Below are positions 1 through 11,255 of a DNA stretch of 64,000 nt, piece by piece. The translations under genes were made by a program, and so were the position numbers. The stretch's first letter is position 1. Every line of letters begins with the position of its first letter. Location: NCBI GenBank assembly GCA_020747065.1, contig JAGMVK010000009.1:434001-498000 (forward strand), given 5' to 3'. This DNA comes from Cadophora sp. MPI-SDFR-AT-0126 (taxonomy: Eukaryota; Ascomycota; Leotiomycetes; Helotiales; Ploettnerulaceae). The notes under the pieces are model-generated. The model did no database searches and was not told where the DNA came from. It saw nothing but the letters and a program-made list of their open reading frames with translations.

Positions 1-682
1 AGAGGTGAGGTCCTTCAGAATGAATCTTTGCAAATCCATCCCAAATGGTTTTCGTCTCTGACATTGATTCCCCCGTCTTGATGTCGATTTCAAATTGCTT
101 GATTGTGCAAGAGTCTTGCTTAAGTGGATGGAGTCGGAACGAGCCCTGAACATAGGCGTGATCGTCTTCGAAGAAGAAGCTCGGATCTATGCCGGAGAAA
201 TCGACGTAGATTGGGTCGGACCAATAGTTCTCCCAAATATCACTGCAAGTAATATAAAAGTTCAATGTCTGGACCGACTTCCCATCATTGATCGTATTCG
301 TACATAATATGTAGTAGATACCATTGTGGAAGTGTATCGATGGAGCGAAGAGGCCTGCAGTTGCTACCATAGAACCATCTGGATGCTCTGGTAGATCCGT
401 GCTAGTGGCATTCGATAGATCGAGCTGGCTCTGACGGTTGATTGCATTATCTGGAAGAGTCAGATACTTGTTTTCTCTTTGTTTCTACTGAACATGTAAC
501 TAACTGATGTGTGTCCATGTATTCAAGTCTTTTGATGCGTATATGGGAATTGCTGGAAAAACATGAAAAGTAGAAGTAACGAGAAAGAACGTGTCTCCGA
601 CAAGAACAACAGATGGGTCAGGTGAAAAGCCTGGAATGATGGGATTTTCGAACTTCATGGTACTCTGGTGATCGAGGTGCAT
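1..682 (-). CDS. GH43 family glycosidase (beta-xylosidase / alpha-L-arabinofuranosidase type), 3' end cut by the window edge
   Basis: Two exons are visible, 505-682 and 1-450, separated by a 54-bp intron at 451-504. The N-terminus NPIIPGFSPDPS is the GH43 start of the five-bladed propeller; the Asp of SPDPS is the expected catalytic base. Further on come GIDPSFFFEDD (the pKa-modulating Asp) and SEGPHL (the general-acid Glu), in the spacing known for GH43. There is no signal peptide, so an intracellular enzyme acting on imported oligosaccharides is likely. The start may be Met at 682 or, closer to the family's usual N-terminus, Met at 658. The C-terminal part lies outside the window. It is divergent from the Zn2Cys6 gene that begins at 1242. 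Exact substrate (xylose or arabinose side chains) cannot be decided from sequence. Confidence 0.92.
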
Positions 683-1241
683 GGACTGAGGTTCAGCGAA
701 GCTGAAATTGAAAATGAATCTACATTGATAGGAAGAAAGAGATGTAGAAGGCGAGGAGCCTCTTTAGCAGGAACGCCAACATGACCTGCACCGAAAGCCA
801 AGCAGTCATCCCCTCTATCAAACGTAAGTGCTGCGTACCTCGCCGCTATTGTCTTAAAGGGCCTACTTGCTCGGACCCAGGACGTTTCCCTAGAGTAAAA
901 TGACTGAGTTCTTCCCAAATAATTCAGGGGTAAGAAGAGTTAGCGATCCAATCGTCAGAGGTTTTTTTCGGCTGGCGCTCGGCGATCTAAATCGCCGCGG
1001 CGCATTAAGAGTTCGAACCGTCCACTCCCAGTTTCTTCCTTCTCGTCTCTCTCTCAACGTCCGACTTCATTCTCCGCAGCTGTCGCCGTACGCCTTTGAG
1101 CTTCAACGAACAATACTCTCCCGGGTCATGATCATTGGCCAGCTAGGGGCTTCACACCGTCCTTGACTGACCCCGCAATTCCTTCCCGAACCCTTTCCAG
1201 GGCCTTTTTTGGGGTATACCCATCTAGAAATTAAAAACAAA
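683..1241. promoter_or_regulatory. Shared divergent promoter between GH43 and Zn2Cys6 regulator genes
   Basis: These 559 bp separate two divergently transcribed start codons, so both promoters must lie here. I see no convincing open reading frame and no clear TATA box. That the regulator controls its GH43 neighbour is an inference from the arrangement. Confidence 0.5.
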
Positions 1242-3143
1242 ATGGAGAACCGTACCATGCGTGCTTGTGACAATTGCAGAAGACGTAAAGTCAAGGTGGG
1301 TAGCAAAATCGATCCTATCTCAGCAGACGAGCACTCACTCCACCTTGGCTGTAGTGCAACTTCAATTCGCCGCAATGCTGCAGCTGTCAACTTTCAGATT
1401 TGCTCTGTGCATACACTGTTCCGCCGAAGAAGAGAGGACGAAGGTTCCGAAATCCTGGATCTGCTCCACCGCCACCTTCCAAACCTTCGCCGAGTTCTGT
1501 GCTGCCAGATGCAAGCCCATTGTGGCCTCCGTTAGGACATTTTCCGGCCACGACGTCCCCAGCCGGGAGTGGACTGTCTAACATTTCATCTCGGCACCAA
1601 CGAAGCGCAAGAAGCCCAGCTATTCTTGAGCCGTCTGACTTTCATTCTCAACTTTATGAGATTCACAAACAGCTGGAGGACGCTATTACCCAAATTCAAC
1701 CAAATTCCTCTATTGGACAGATTGGCTCACAATGCATCGATCTCTACATGCAGTACCTTTTTCCTATTATGCCACTCGTTCACGAGAGGAATTTACGTCA
1801 GAGCCTGGCGATATTGTCTGCGGACTCGAATCTATTCTTCTCCTGTCATTCTCTGAATTCGCAAAGCCAAGCAAGTACGGACCCGTCCCTAGAAACGAAT
1901 GATTTGAGTTTATGTCGAGTGTTTTCATTGTTGACTGCTGTCTGTGCGGAGACGTGTATGGTCTTGCCTTCGCACATTTTGACCGATGGATCGCAACTGG
2001 CCAACCACTTCCTGAAAGCATTTCGAAGCTGTCTCAACCTTCAGCAAGATAACGATGTCGAGTCGCCCAATTCATACTCTGTTATCATTCGATATTTTCA
2101 CTCAAATTCTATTCACGCGATGGGCAAAGCCAAAGTTTCGTGGTTCCTCTTGGGCGAGGCAATCAGGATGGCTCAAGCTCTGTGCTTACACCACAAGTAC
2201 CCTCTGGAAAACATAGATCCTATCGAGGCTCAGCTAAGAAGAAACATATTCTGGCAATTACACACGGGGGATAAGTCTGCTGCGCTACTGAACAATCGGC
2301 CGTTCATTCTGCACGAATTCACATTGCGAGATCACATTTCAGTCCGACACGCATCGCCAGAAGGCTACACGCTACTGGATACGACGAAATCTCATAATGC
2401 TGAACCATACGAAAGCCGTCTCATGCAAAGCTTTCATCTCTGTCAAAGTCTATGGGGTCTCGGAGCAAAGCTTCTGTTGGATTTTCAACTACTGGAACCA
2501 TTTTGTACCAGCACATCATCAGAGCCTCCACCGATAACCGAGAAGCAAGCGTCGGCAGTCCTGGACGCTTACATACAGTTCCTTAGCTTTGCGGATGATA
2601 TGCCCGAATGGCTAAAAGTCATCGAGAACACGCAAGATGTGGCAGGTACCAACCAGGAATACCAGCGTGCAGGCTTCTGGATCCAGCGTGTAATCTTCAG
2701 GTCACTTTTCAGTCTCTAAGCTTGATCATCTTACAAAGATTTCTCGATCTCAATCTCCTCTCTCTTCTAGGCCTAAGCTCCGAGCCCGTAATGATTGCAT
2801 TGAGAAAGACAGAGATAGCCCGCGAGATGCTCTTAGCAATTCAAACGGCTCCTTTTGAGTCCCTTCAGATCAACGGCGAGAGTTGTGTAAGTCCCTCAGC
2901 TTTCGCCTTCCTTCAAAGAAAGGTCTGGACATCATGAATGCGCAATTTCTAAGGAGCGTTTAGGTCGAGAAAATTCGTCAGGTGGGGGCCAGTCTCCTCC
3001 AAATAACGCAAACGATCAAGAACGAGCGTATCGTCAAGAGAGCTGAGCTTGAACTCCCCGACTTGTTGAACATACTGGCCAGACTCGATTCGAGAGCTTC
3101 GGACTTGAAGCAGCAATATGGCGCCACAAACTCCCAGGGATGA
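1242..3143 (+). pseudogene. Zn2Cys6 fungal-specific transcription factor with an apparent single-base frameshift
   Basis: Exons are 1242-1295, 1355-2886 and 2964-3143; introns are 1296-1354 and 2887-2963. The first intron splits the zinc cluster: joined, the cysteines follow C-x2-C-x6-C-x6-C-x2-C-x6-C, then a basic PPKKRGRR linker. The middle of exon 2 matches the fungal_trans regulatory domain (AQALCLHHKYPL, EAQLRRNIFWQLH). Near 2690-2700 the frame changes: FWIQR is read in one frame and NLQVTFQSLSLIILQRF, clearly the continuation, in the frame one base back. Without correction, translation stops at 2717-2719. With one base restored the protein would be about 588 residues. It may be a sequencing error, a real pseudogene, or (less likely) a 23-nt micro-intron. 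Probable role: regulator of the adjacent GH43 and transporter genes. Confidence 0.75.
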
Positions 3144-4061
3144 AGATATATTTCGCCCTTTCGTTCTTGAGGCATTGGATGATCCTGGTTGCTAATATCA
3201 GCTTACCTCCTAAAATGTTTGTTGTTAGGCCCTCAAGTGCAATAAGCACATATAATCAGGCGATCCTCTGACGTATTGCGCTAAGCGACACAACATGTGT
3301 AACGGCACATGAAGTACTCATCGAAACACCAATATTTTCATATTTTCTGGAGTTTCTGCAAGCAATTACATGACTGACTAGACTTGAAGTGAGTAGTGGC
3401 CGAATGACCTGCGGCAATGCGGCACCGAGCCGAAATCGCTGATCAGTAATCTGAAGCCGAATCATCGCGGAAATGGCTTGGGGGCTTGATGGTCAACACA
3501 CTATGATTGGTCCAGGCGAGGCAAGCGAGAGCCCTTGGATAATATATTGCTTGGTGGTTTCGAGCTTAGGGAGGGGGTGTGGGGCAAGTGTATGGCTGCT
3601 ATTTCCTATTTCCAGCGGCCTGCTTCACAAAAACTTGATTTCTGAATTCTGCTCTTTCCATTACCCTTTTGAAATCTTTCCGATTGACGGCCGAAATCTC
3701 TACTAAATACTGCAAGATTATGCAGCATTATTCACTTCTTTAAAACGACAGATTAGCAATCCGGCCGTAGCTCGCTAAGTCGTTGGAGCTCGCAACGGTA
3801 ACTTGATTCTCTCAGGACCGTGCATGCCAAAATTACAGCGCTCGGCATACGTTTCAGATGATTACTATCTATCGTTGGATATTCTGCACTCTTCAACTCG
3901 GTGATTGGTAATTATCTGATGGCTGCAGAGAAGGCGTGCTTTTGTCAACACTTGTTAGGAACTGCAAGGAGTCGCATTCAAGCTTTGTTTTGCGGTGTCA
4001 TCCCGAGGACGCGCACTCAGCAGATAATCAACAATTGAGCATGCTTTGGATATAAAGTGCC
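3144..4061. other. Intergenic, no gene seen
   Basis: About 0.9 kb between the end of the first Zn2Cys6 gene and the start of the MFS exporter. The short open frames here (for example 3473-3706) have no recognisable domain or splice partners. It should contain the MFS promoter; a TATA-like TATAAAG lies at about 4051-4057, too close to the start at 4062 to be its promoter but possible for the start at 4113. Confidence 0.5.
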
Positions 4062-6092
4062 ATGTCCCCCAACTTCCAAAAGATCAAGACACATTGTCAA
4101 CGATTTCTCAAAATGGCAAACTCACGGCAATCCTCGTCGACATCTACCCTCGCCACTACTGGACACGATAGAGATCAAGATCTTGAAAAGGACAACTCGA
4201 TTACGCCTATTGATTTACGGAATGGAGACCTTGAGAGAGGAAACAAGGAACAGCAGGCTCCTCCCGCAGTCTTGGACTGGGACGGACCAGATGACCCAGA
4301 GAATCCGATAAATTGTAGGTGTTGAGAGAAACCAGTCCTCCTATTGAATGTATTAGGATGTGCTTGAGACATATCTTATCCTCTTCCTAAACATCCCTAA
4401 TAGAGCAATAGCTAACTCCCCCGTTATCTAGGGCCCAAGTGGAAAAGACAATTCCATGTTGTCCTGCCGGCTGTCATATCCTTCGCTGCGTAAGTCATTC
4501 ATCCAATCAAACCTAATCAGTATATCAAGCTAATATCAATACAGTACTCTCGGCTCATCAATATACACACCTGCCTTCCCGACAATCATGGAGAAATGGA
4601 ATGTCTCGTCCACAGTCGCCCTCCTTCCCTTGACACTCTATGTACTGGCCCTAGGTTTCGGACCTATCCTTGCAGCACCATTATCCGAGACTTATGGCCG
4701 ACATATTGTCTACTTGACATCGGCACCCCTCGGTGCACTTTTCACCATGGGCACTGGTTTCTCGCAGAACATAGAGACACTATGTATCCTGCGATTCTTC
4801 TCCGGACTGGCCTTCTCCCCAGCCTTGGCTATCGGCGCTGGTAGTATTGCCGATGTGAACAAACCGGAAGATAGAGCTTTACCATCTGCGCTCTACATCT
4901 TGAGTCCATTCTTGGGGCCTGCTTTAGGGTACGTCTTCAGTCGTTCATATTCTCTTTCAAAGTTCAACTGCCCATCAAATCACTTGAACAGAATTATCTC
5001 ACAATAGCAGAGTGCAGTAACTGACATCAACAGACCAGTGATCGGAGCCTTCGTAACAGTCCGTAAAGGCTGGCGCTGGACCCAGTGGACGTTGATCTTC
5101 TTCGCAATTTTCGCCTTCATCCTCACCATGTTCGCTCAAGAGACACACAAGAATACCATCCTCGCCCGCCGGGCAAAACGTCGCAACCTCCCACCGCCGC
5201 TGTCGCCTTTCCCTAGCCGCTCTGCTAAGATACGATTCCTCATCACTGTGACGTTCATCCGACCACTGAATATGCTGTTGACCGAACCCATTGTTGCCTT
5301 CCTCTCGTAAGTCATCTTGCTCTCTAGGATTTATCGCTTTGGAATACTAACACCACATCAGGCTCTATGTCGCGTTCAACTTTTCGGTCCTATTTGCATT
5401 CTTCGCGGCCTTCCCGTATGTGTTTAAGAGCGTGTATGGGTTCACGACTGAGCAGGCCGGGTTAGTGTTCCTGGCCATCGGCATTGGTTGTGTGCTTGCA
5501 GTTCCAACCGTACTCGCGTGTGACTACTGGCTGTATCAGCCAAAAGTCAGGGAATCAAAGCGGAATGGTGGAAGTGGAGCTGTGGCTCCGGAGTATAGAT
5601 TATATCCTGCTATGATCGGTAGTATTGGGTTGCCGATTGGACTATTTGTAAGGATCCTCTCGTCTTATAATCCGTGTCTTTGGTCTCTTGGTGGTTGGAG
5701 AATCACGCTATATGTAGAGAATGGTACTGACAGGCTCGCAGTGGTTTGCATGGACCGCCCGATCATCAGTCTCCTGGGCTAGTCCCGTGGTCTCAGCAAT
5801 ACCTTTCGCATGGGGCAATCTGAGCATTTTCATCGCAGCAGCAACATATCTCATCGATGCTTATCAAGCCTTGAACGGTGCTTCAGCAGTTGCTGCAAAT
5901 GGACTTCTTCGGTACACACTCGGCGGCGTCTTCCCGCTGTTCACTCTTCAGATGTACAGGAACTTGGGTATTGATTGGGCGACAAGCTTGTTGGGATTTA
6001 TTGCTGTAGGGCTGATGCCGGTCCCGTGGGTGCTATTCAAGTTTGGTAAGCAGATTAGAAAGAGGAGTGCGTATGATATGAGTAATCTGTGA
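4062..6092 (+). CDS. MFS transporter, DHA1 (drug:H+ antiporter) type
   Basis: Six exons: 4062-4314, 4432-4489, 4545-4928, 5034-5306, 5362-5647 and 5742-6092. Joined in frame they give 517 residues from Met at 4113, or 534 from Met at 4062. A long hydrophilic N-terminus with an acidic DWDGPDDPENPINWPKWKR segment leads into about 12 membrane spans. This segment and the loop LSETYGRHIVYL after the second span are typical of the fungal DHA1 group with multidrug, polyamine and toxin exporters. The central loop after span 6 is basic (ARRAKRRNLPPP). Plasma-membrane location and proton antiport are inferred from the family. It sits between two Zn2Cys6 genes, so one of them may control it. Substrate unknown. 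Confidence 0.93.
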
Positions 6093-6859
6093 AAGAAGTG
6101 TTAATTGTAAAGACCGGGAGGGGTTGCTCATTAGAGGAAATGGTGCATATCATGATGTTACATTAATTTGTATAGTATAGTCATAAAGATTAGATAGATA
6201 GGCATCCTGGAAGTATAGAGTTAGAATGAATATTTTCAAAACAAGCACATAGACACCCAGTATTCTGCCAATATTTTGTTGTGATGGAAGACGCGTTTTG
6301 AATCAGTCATTGTGTCTTTATGATTTGCTCAACCATTTGTGAAAGTTGAAATAGAACCATCAATTTTGATTCTTATTATAGATTCATGTCTCATCAAGCT
6401 ATGACTTCAATGACAGGATCCGATGGACTTTGCATGCCGCGTTCTGTTTCCTTTCATTTGTTTCAGAGGGCTAGGCGACACTTTGCCGAGCAAAATAATT
6501 AATACCTAAGGACTAATGAAATGATTAGTAAAACATTCCTTGGTTTCTGTATTTTGTAATGTACTATGGCGGTCCGTTTAACACCGGATGTACGTCCGTA
6601 TGTTCTTTCATCACATGCTGACATCTTGAAGATGCGGGGTTCCTAAAGATGGCCCATAGGTGTGGCAAGGACCCGCTGCAGCGCATGTCGCCCCTGGAGA
6701 CGGAATTCCAGGGGCTCGGCTCACAATAAGCCGCCCACTTCTGGGGAACATGGAAAGTTTTCAGGGGATTGACACCCCCGCATCATCCGCATGAACTTCA
6801 GATCCCTCCCTCATGGTCATCAGCAACGGCCGACCTGAAGCCGTGATAGTACCGCTGAA
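6093..6859. other. Intergenic, no gene seen
   Basis: About 0.77 kb holding the 3' UTR of the MFS gene and the promoter of the next regulator. It is AT-rich between about 6110 and 6600 and shows no coding exon. Confidence 0.5.
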
Positions 6860-8943
6860 ATGGCTACCAACATGAACAATCCAAGGGCTCGGCCACGAGC
6901 GACTTTAGCCTGTGAGATGTGCCGCTCTCGACGCACGAAATGCGATGGTCGCAAGCCCAGCTGTTCGTTCTGCGAAGATCACGACATATTATGCAAATAC
7001 CGAGACCCGTTGATTCCAGCACCAACAAAGTATTCCTTAAACCCACTATCTCTATGATCGAGTCATCCAGAAACTAATCTAGTAATAGGAACGAACTTGA
7101 AATCCAGGCAATCAAATCACGCCTCGAGGATGTTTTCAACCTGGTTTCCATGCAGAGTCTTGATCGCCTCGACTCCAATTATGTGATCATGGGCAGCTCG
7201 AAAGGCTATAGTGCCATCGGTCATTACCAGTATCCAATGGACGAGTCCATCATTAGTCGGAGTTGGAGAATGGAGTTCCCATTTATGACGATTCAGACTC
7301 CTTCAACGATGTGCTTACTGGGACTGGACCCCCAGCTAGCTGCGAGAATGGTTGTCGCAGAGAGGACTGATCCAACCGTGATGACGCTTGCATCTTCCTC
7401 AGAAGACTTCAATCTTCGATATGAAGATGCAATTAGGTGAGATATTCCGCTGCATCAGTCCGGTTTGTCAATAACTTACCCCATGCAAGCGCTTTTGGAC
7501 AGTTCTACGGCAGGATGCAGCACTGGTATCCTGTTCTCCACCAGGACTTCTTCAGCATGTATCTCGAGAATATTGGCAGTGATTTCAGTCCATCAACGAA
7601 TTGCTGTCTTGGCCTCATTGTTGCAGCTATCGGCGCTGTGTGTCGATCTTCTTCTCCTGCCGCATTATCTCCTACTCGTCGAGATGCCGAACAATATATC
7701 ACAAAAGCTCTCACAATGATCCATAACGTTCATTTAGAATGCAGCTTGAGAAGCGCTCAATGTCTCCTACTCCTAGCTGTCTACTATAACTGCATTGGGA
7801 AACCATGCCAAGCGCATGATTTCGTGCTCATGGCTTCTTGCAAAACGCAAGCGCTCTTCAAATGGTATATCTTGCCCCAGTTTAACCTTCATTCTCAGCC
7901 TGACTGGTAGATCACAGCCATCTATATGATGATGATAGTACTTCTATGGAACTTCTGAGAAGGATATTTTGGTCCCTACTCTTGATAGAAACGTCAGTAG
8001 CCCCTCTTCTATACTCTTTCACACAGAAAGCTAACTTGTATCACTGCTCAGAGAACTCGGCTACCACATGGACATGCCCGAAAGCAATATCTGGAAATTC
8101 GACGACCGGATTCTCCTTCCAGGAATCCACGATTCATGGGAGCCTTTCCATGGAAACCAACGATACATGCTCGAACAGTCCCAGCCCATGGGTCTGTCTG
8201 CTCTTACTTCCAACGACACGAAAGCGTACTTTCTAGCAGCGATATCCATGTGCCGGATGATGCGACGCTGTTTCGCATCCGTCGTACTCTTTAACAATAA
8301 GGAAGTCTACGCTCCAATAATCGCCAATGAGCTTGGAAATCAGCTGGAGCAGTGGTACGAGCATCTTCCCCCTAGTCTCAAATTCGATCGCCAGAGAAGG
8401 TTTTCAGCGCAGACAGACGCAACGCCTCAATCTTCCACTGCTGGTCACTCCTCTAGCCAAGCAGCCGTGACAAGCTTTCTGGAAATGCAATTCTACCAAT
8501 GTCTAGTTTCGACGTATTGGCCTGCGGTCTGCAGCGTTCTGTATCTTGACGCAGCGCCTGAGACTACACTCACAGACTGCTCTCGCTTCTTCGATGCATA
8601 TGTTGGTCTAGTCTCAAGCATATCCAGAACCATCAGTTCTTGTCCGCATACTCCTTGGAACTTCTATGCTAGGTAAGTAAGGCTGGGGCCTTGAAATTCG
8701 TATCATCACGAAGATCAAATTTTACAGTTTCGTTTGCTGACTCATTGCAGTCTTTTCATCACAACACTATCAGCTTACAAGGGCACCCAGGCACCTTGTA
8801 TAACGCAAGAAATAGCGCCCGATGTTATATCCTGCTTCCAGGTTGCGGAAATGCTGTTTCAAAGTGGTGATGCGGTTGCAGAAAGTCCGTCTTTGATTAT
8901 GATTGGGAAGATTTTATCGCAGTATGTTAATGCCGAGTCATGA
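6860..8943 (+). CDS. Zn2Cys6 fungal-specific transcription factor
   Basis: Six exons: 6860-7029, 7089-7436, 7490-7864, 7918-7992, 8052-8672 and 8751-8943. They join to 593 residues with all introns 53-78 bp. The zinc cluster is near residues 18-45 (CEMCRSRRTKCDGRKPSCSFCEDHDILC), directly followed by a short linker. The middle homology region carries YGRMQHWYPVLHQDFF and ELLRRIFWSLLLIETELGYHMDMP, as in the PF04082 family. Nuclear DNA-binding activator or repressor. It is tail-to-tail with the hexose transporter and head-to-tail with the DHA1 transporter, so it is a candidate regulator of either. The target genes cannot be read from sequence. Confidence 0.92.
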
Positions 8944-9497
8944 CATGAAGGATTGATCTTGACATCGCGCCTCTACTGAGAAACCAAAACACATTACAAA
9001 TATTCGCATGTCTTACCTTCAACCATGATTATTGGTGGTATAACAGGGGGAACCTGTACGCAGTGGAAATTAGAGGTGCAAAATGCTGTTATTCAAGAGT
9101 TCGATAGTTCTACGTGTACAGGAAGAGAGCCACCTTGGAAGGGCTCTGAACTGAGCTATTCTCGAATGGGGAGAGCCCAAACACGTAAAAGGTCGTATAG
9201 TCACGTAAGGTGGATAAATCGAGATGGCTATGACTCGACAACTATGTTTCCGAAGGAAGATTTGCCTCAATGTAACATATTCATCAAATTCTTCAAAAAT
9301 CTTGAAGTCGGGAAGAAGAGCAGAGACATCTGGCAAAGTCATGGAAATGTATATACCAACAGTTTATGTCTAAATCCCCTCTATCTTGGAGTACATGAAT
9401 TCTATCTCTAATTGTCAAGTCTTCCGTCTCCTCCCACACTTTCACTCTACTACTCTATCATTCAATCCAAGTCGATCTTCACAACCACTCAGCTATT
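8944..9497. other. Intergenic between convergent genes
   Basis: About 550 bp between two 3' ends. One 128-codon open frame (9025-9411) has no domain, no promoter room and no splice signals that extend it; I treat it as chance. The region should hold both terminators. Confidence 0.5.
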
Positions 9498-11255
9498 CTA
9501 AACCTTCATCGCCTCCTCATGCTCCACCTTCTCATGCGCCTTGCCATCCTGAATCTCCCTGAACGTAACAGTGGGAACCCACCCAATACTATTCTTCGCT
9601 ACGCTAACCTCGCCATACAGCTCATCGACCTGCTCGAGCGTAAGGCCCTTGGTCTCATAGATCATAAAGTAGACAAAGATGACACAAATGAGACAGCATC
9701 CGCCCCAGATGAAGAAGATCTTCGATTGGAGATTGGCGTTGCCAGGACCCCAGTTGACAAGGTAGGGGGTCGAGTACGCGATGGCCCAGTTGAGGAGCCA
9801 GTTCGTGGCGGTGGTCATGGAGAGGGACTTGGCGCGGACCTTGAGGGGGAAGATCTCGCCGGTGACGACCCACGCGACGGGACCCCAGGTGGATGCGAAG
9901 AAGAAGATGTAGATGCAGATGAATGCGATGGCGGCTTTCTGGGCGGGGTCGTTGTGCACGATGATGTTGCCGGCAGCGTCTTGCCCGGTGGTGGTCGTTC
10001 CGAGGATGGCGACGATGAATTGAGAGATGCACATGCCGATGGCTCCCCAGAAGAGGACTGGTCGTCGACCCCACTTCTCGATGGCGTATAGACCTGGGAA
10101 GGTAGATGCTGTGTTGACGCAGTTGGTGATCAAGCTGATGACGAAGGAGTTGGTGAAGCCGGAGTTCTTGAAGAATTGAGTTCCGTACTGTTGAACGTTA
10201 GCTCAGTCCTATGCGAATCGGAACCCCATTGGTAAGAGTCACTTACGTAGAAGATGAAGTTAATTCCAGTCAACTGTTGGAGTCCTTGGAGCGCACATCC
10301 AGTCAGAAGACGCTTGAGCAGGTTGCCCTTGAAGCAGTCTGCGTAGCTTGACTTTCCAAGACTCAATTCATACTCGTGGTTTGCTTGGATCTCAGCGAGT
10401 TCATCCACAACAGCTGGGTCATCGGCTGGAAGTCTCCTGATCTTGGCGAGAGCTCTGGTTGCACCCTCGAGGTTTCCTTGCTTGATCATGAAGCGAGGTG
10501 TCTCTGGGAGGACTAGCATTCCACAGACGAGGATGAGGGACCAGGCAAATTGGACTGCGATCGGGATACGGTAGGATCCTGTATCATCTCGGTGTTGGCT
10601 TGAGTTGTTGACGATCGAGGCGAGCAGGAGACCGATGGTGATGGCCAACTGGTATGAACCGACAATAACACCTCGAATCCATTTGGGTGCAGTCTCGGAT
10701 TGGTACAAGGGGACTAAGATATGTGTTAGAATGTTGAGTTGGTCCATAAGTTTTGAGCGCAACTTACTCATAGCAGAGATCAAACCGACACCTAGACCAG
10801 CAAAGAAGCGACCAGCAATGAACATTGGCTGTTCAGTAGCAGCAGTCTGCAGAATGACGCCCAAGTTGAACACGATAGCCGTGGAGACGATCAAACCCCA
10901 ACGACGACCGATAATATCAGAAATTGGTGCAGCAGCAAGAGCTCCGAAGAAAGTTCCAGCTGACAGGATCGAGACGATGAGGGCGGATTCGGAGGCAGAG
11001 ATGTTGGGATGTCCAGTGCTGTCAATGTATCCGGTCGAGAATTCCTTCTGCCAGTATGGCATAGCTAGAATACCTCCAATAGTTCCAGTATCGTATCTGT
11101 GATTCGGACATATCAGCTTCGATCTTGATGGAAAGACTTTCAGGAATTGAAGCATACCCAAACAGCACACCACCAAAAGCAACGAACATGCCAATCATGA
11201 TAGCCGGCCATGATCGACCTGGAGTTCCCTCCGGTTTCTTGAGCATAAGACCCAT
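9498..11255 (-). CDS. MFS sugar (hexose) transporter
   Basis: Four exons: 11158-11255, 10768-11096, 10247-10713 and 9498-10187, joining to 527 residues. Sugar-porter (PF00083) signatures are all present: GRRWGLI after span 2, PETPRFMIKQG in the central loop, GRRPVLFW, and PETKGLTLEQVDELY after span 12. The segment FGYDTGTIGGILAM in span 1 is typical of fungal hexose/proton symporters. The QLTGINFIFYYG motif is interrupted by the third intron, as often seen. Plasma-membrane uptake of hexose by proton symport is inferred. It is divergent from the secreted GH32 gene, so it plausibly imports the glucose and fructose that enzyme releases. Confidence 0.95.

Noticed and set aside
1005..1030. TTCGAAC B-box-like sequence suggesting a tRNA
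   Set aside because: The flanking bases cannot form a T-stem, and no A-box or acceptor stem is found. Similar hits near 39870 and 40237 fail for the same reason.
2690..2712. 23-nt GT-AG segment that would restore frame in the first Zn2Cys6 gene
   Set aside because: It is far shorter than the 45-150 bp introns of this genome, and its sequence encodes the conserved NLQVTFQ residues in the downstream frame, so a one-base frameshift explains it better.
9025..9411. 128-codon open frame between convergent genes
   Set aside because: No domain, no splice extension and no promoter space; composition looks non-coding.
9519..10091. Long open frames opposite the hexose transporter
   Set aside because: They mirror the coding exon of the transporter and have no independent support. 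The same holds for frames opposite the GH32, GH16 and ATPase genes.
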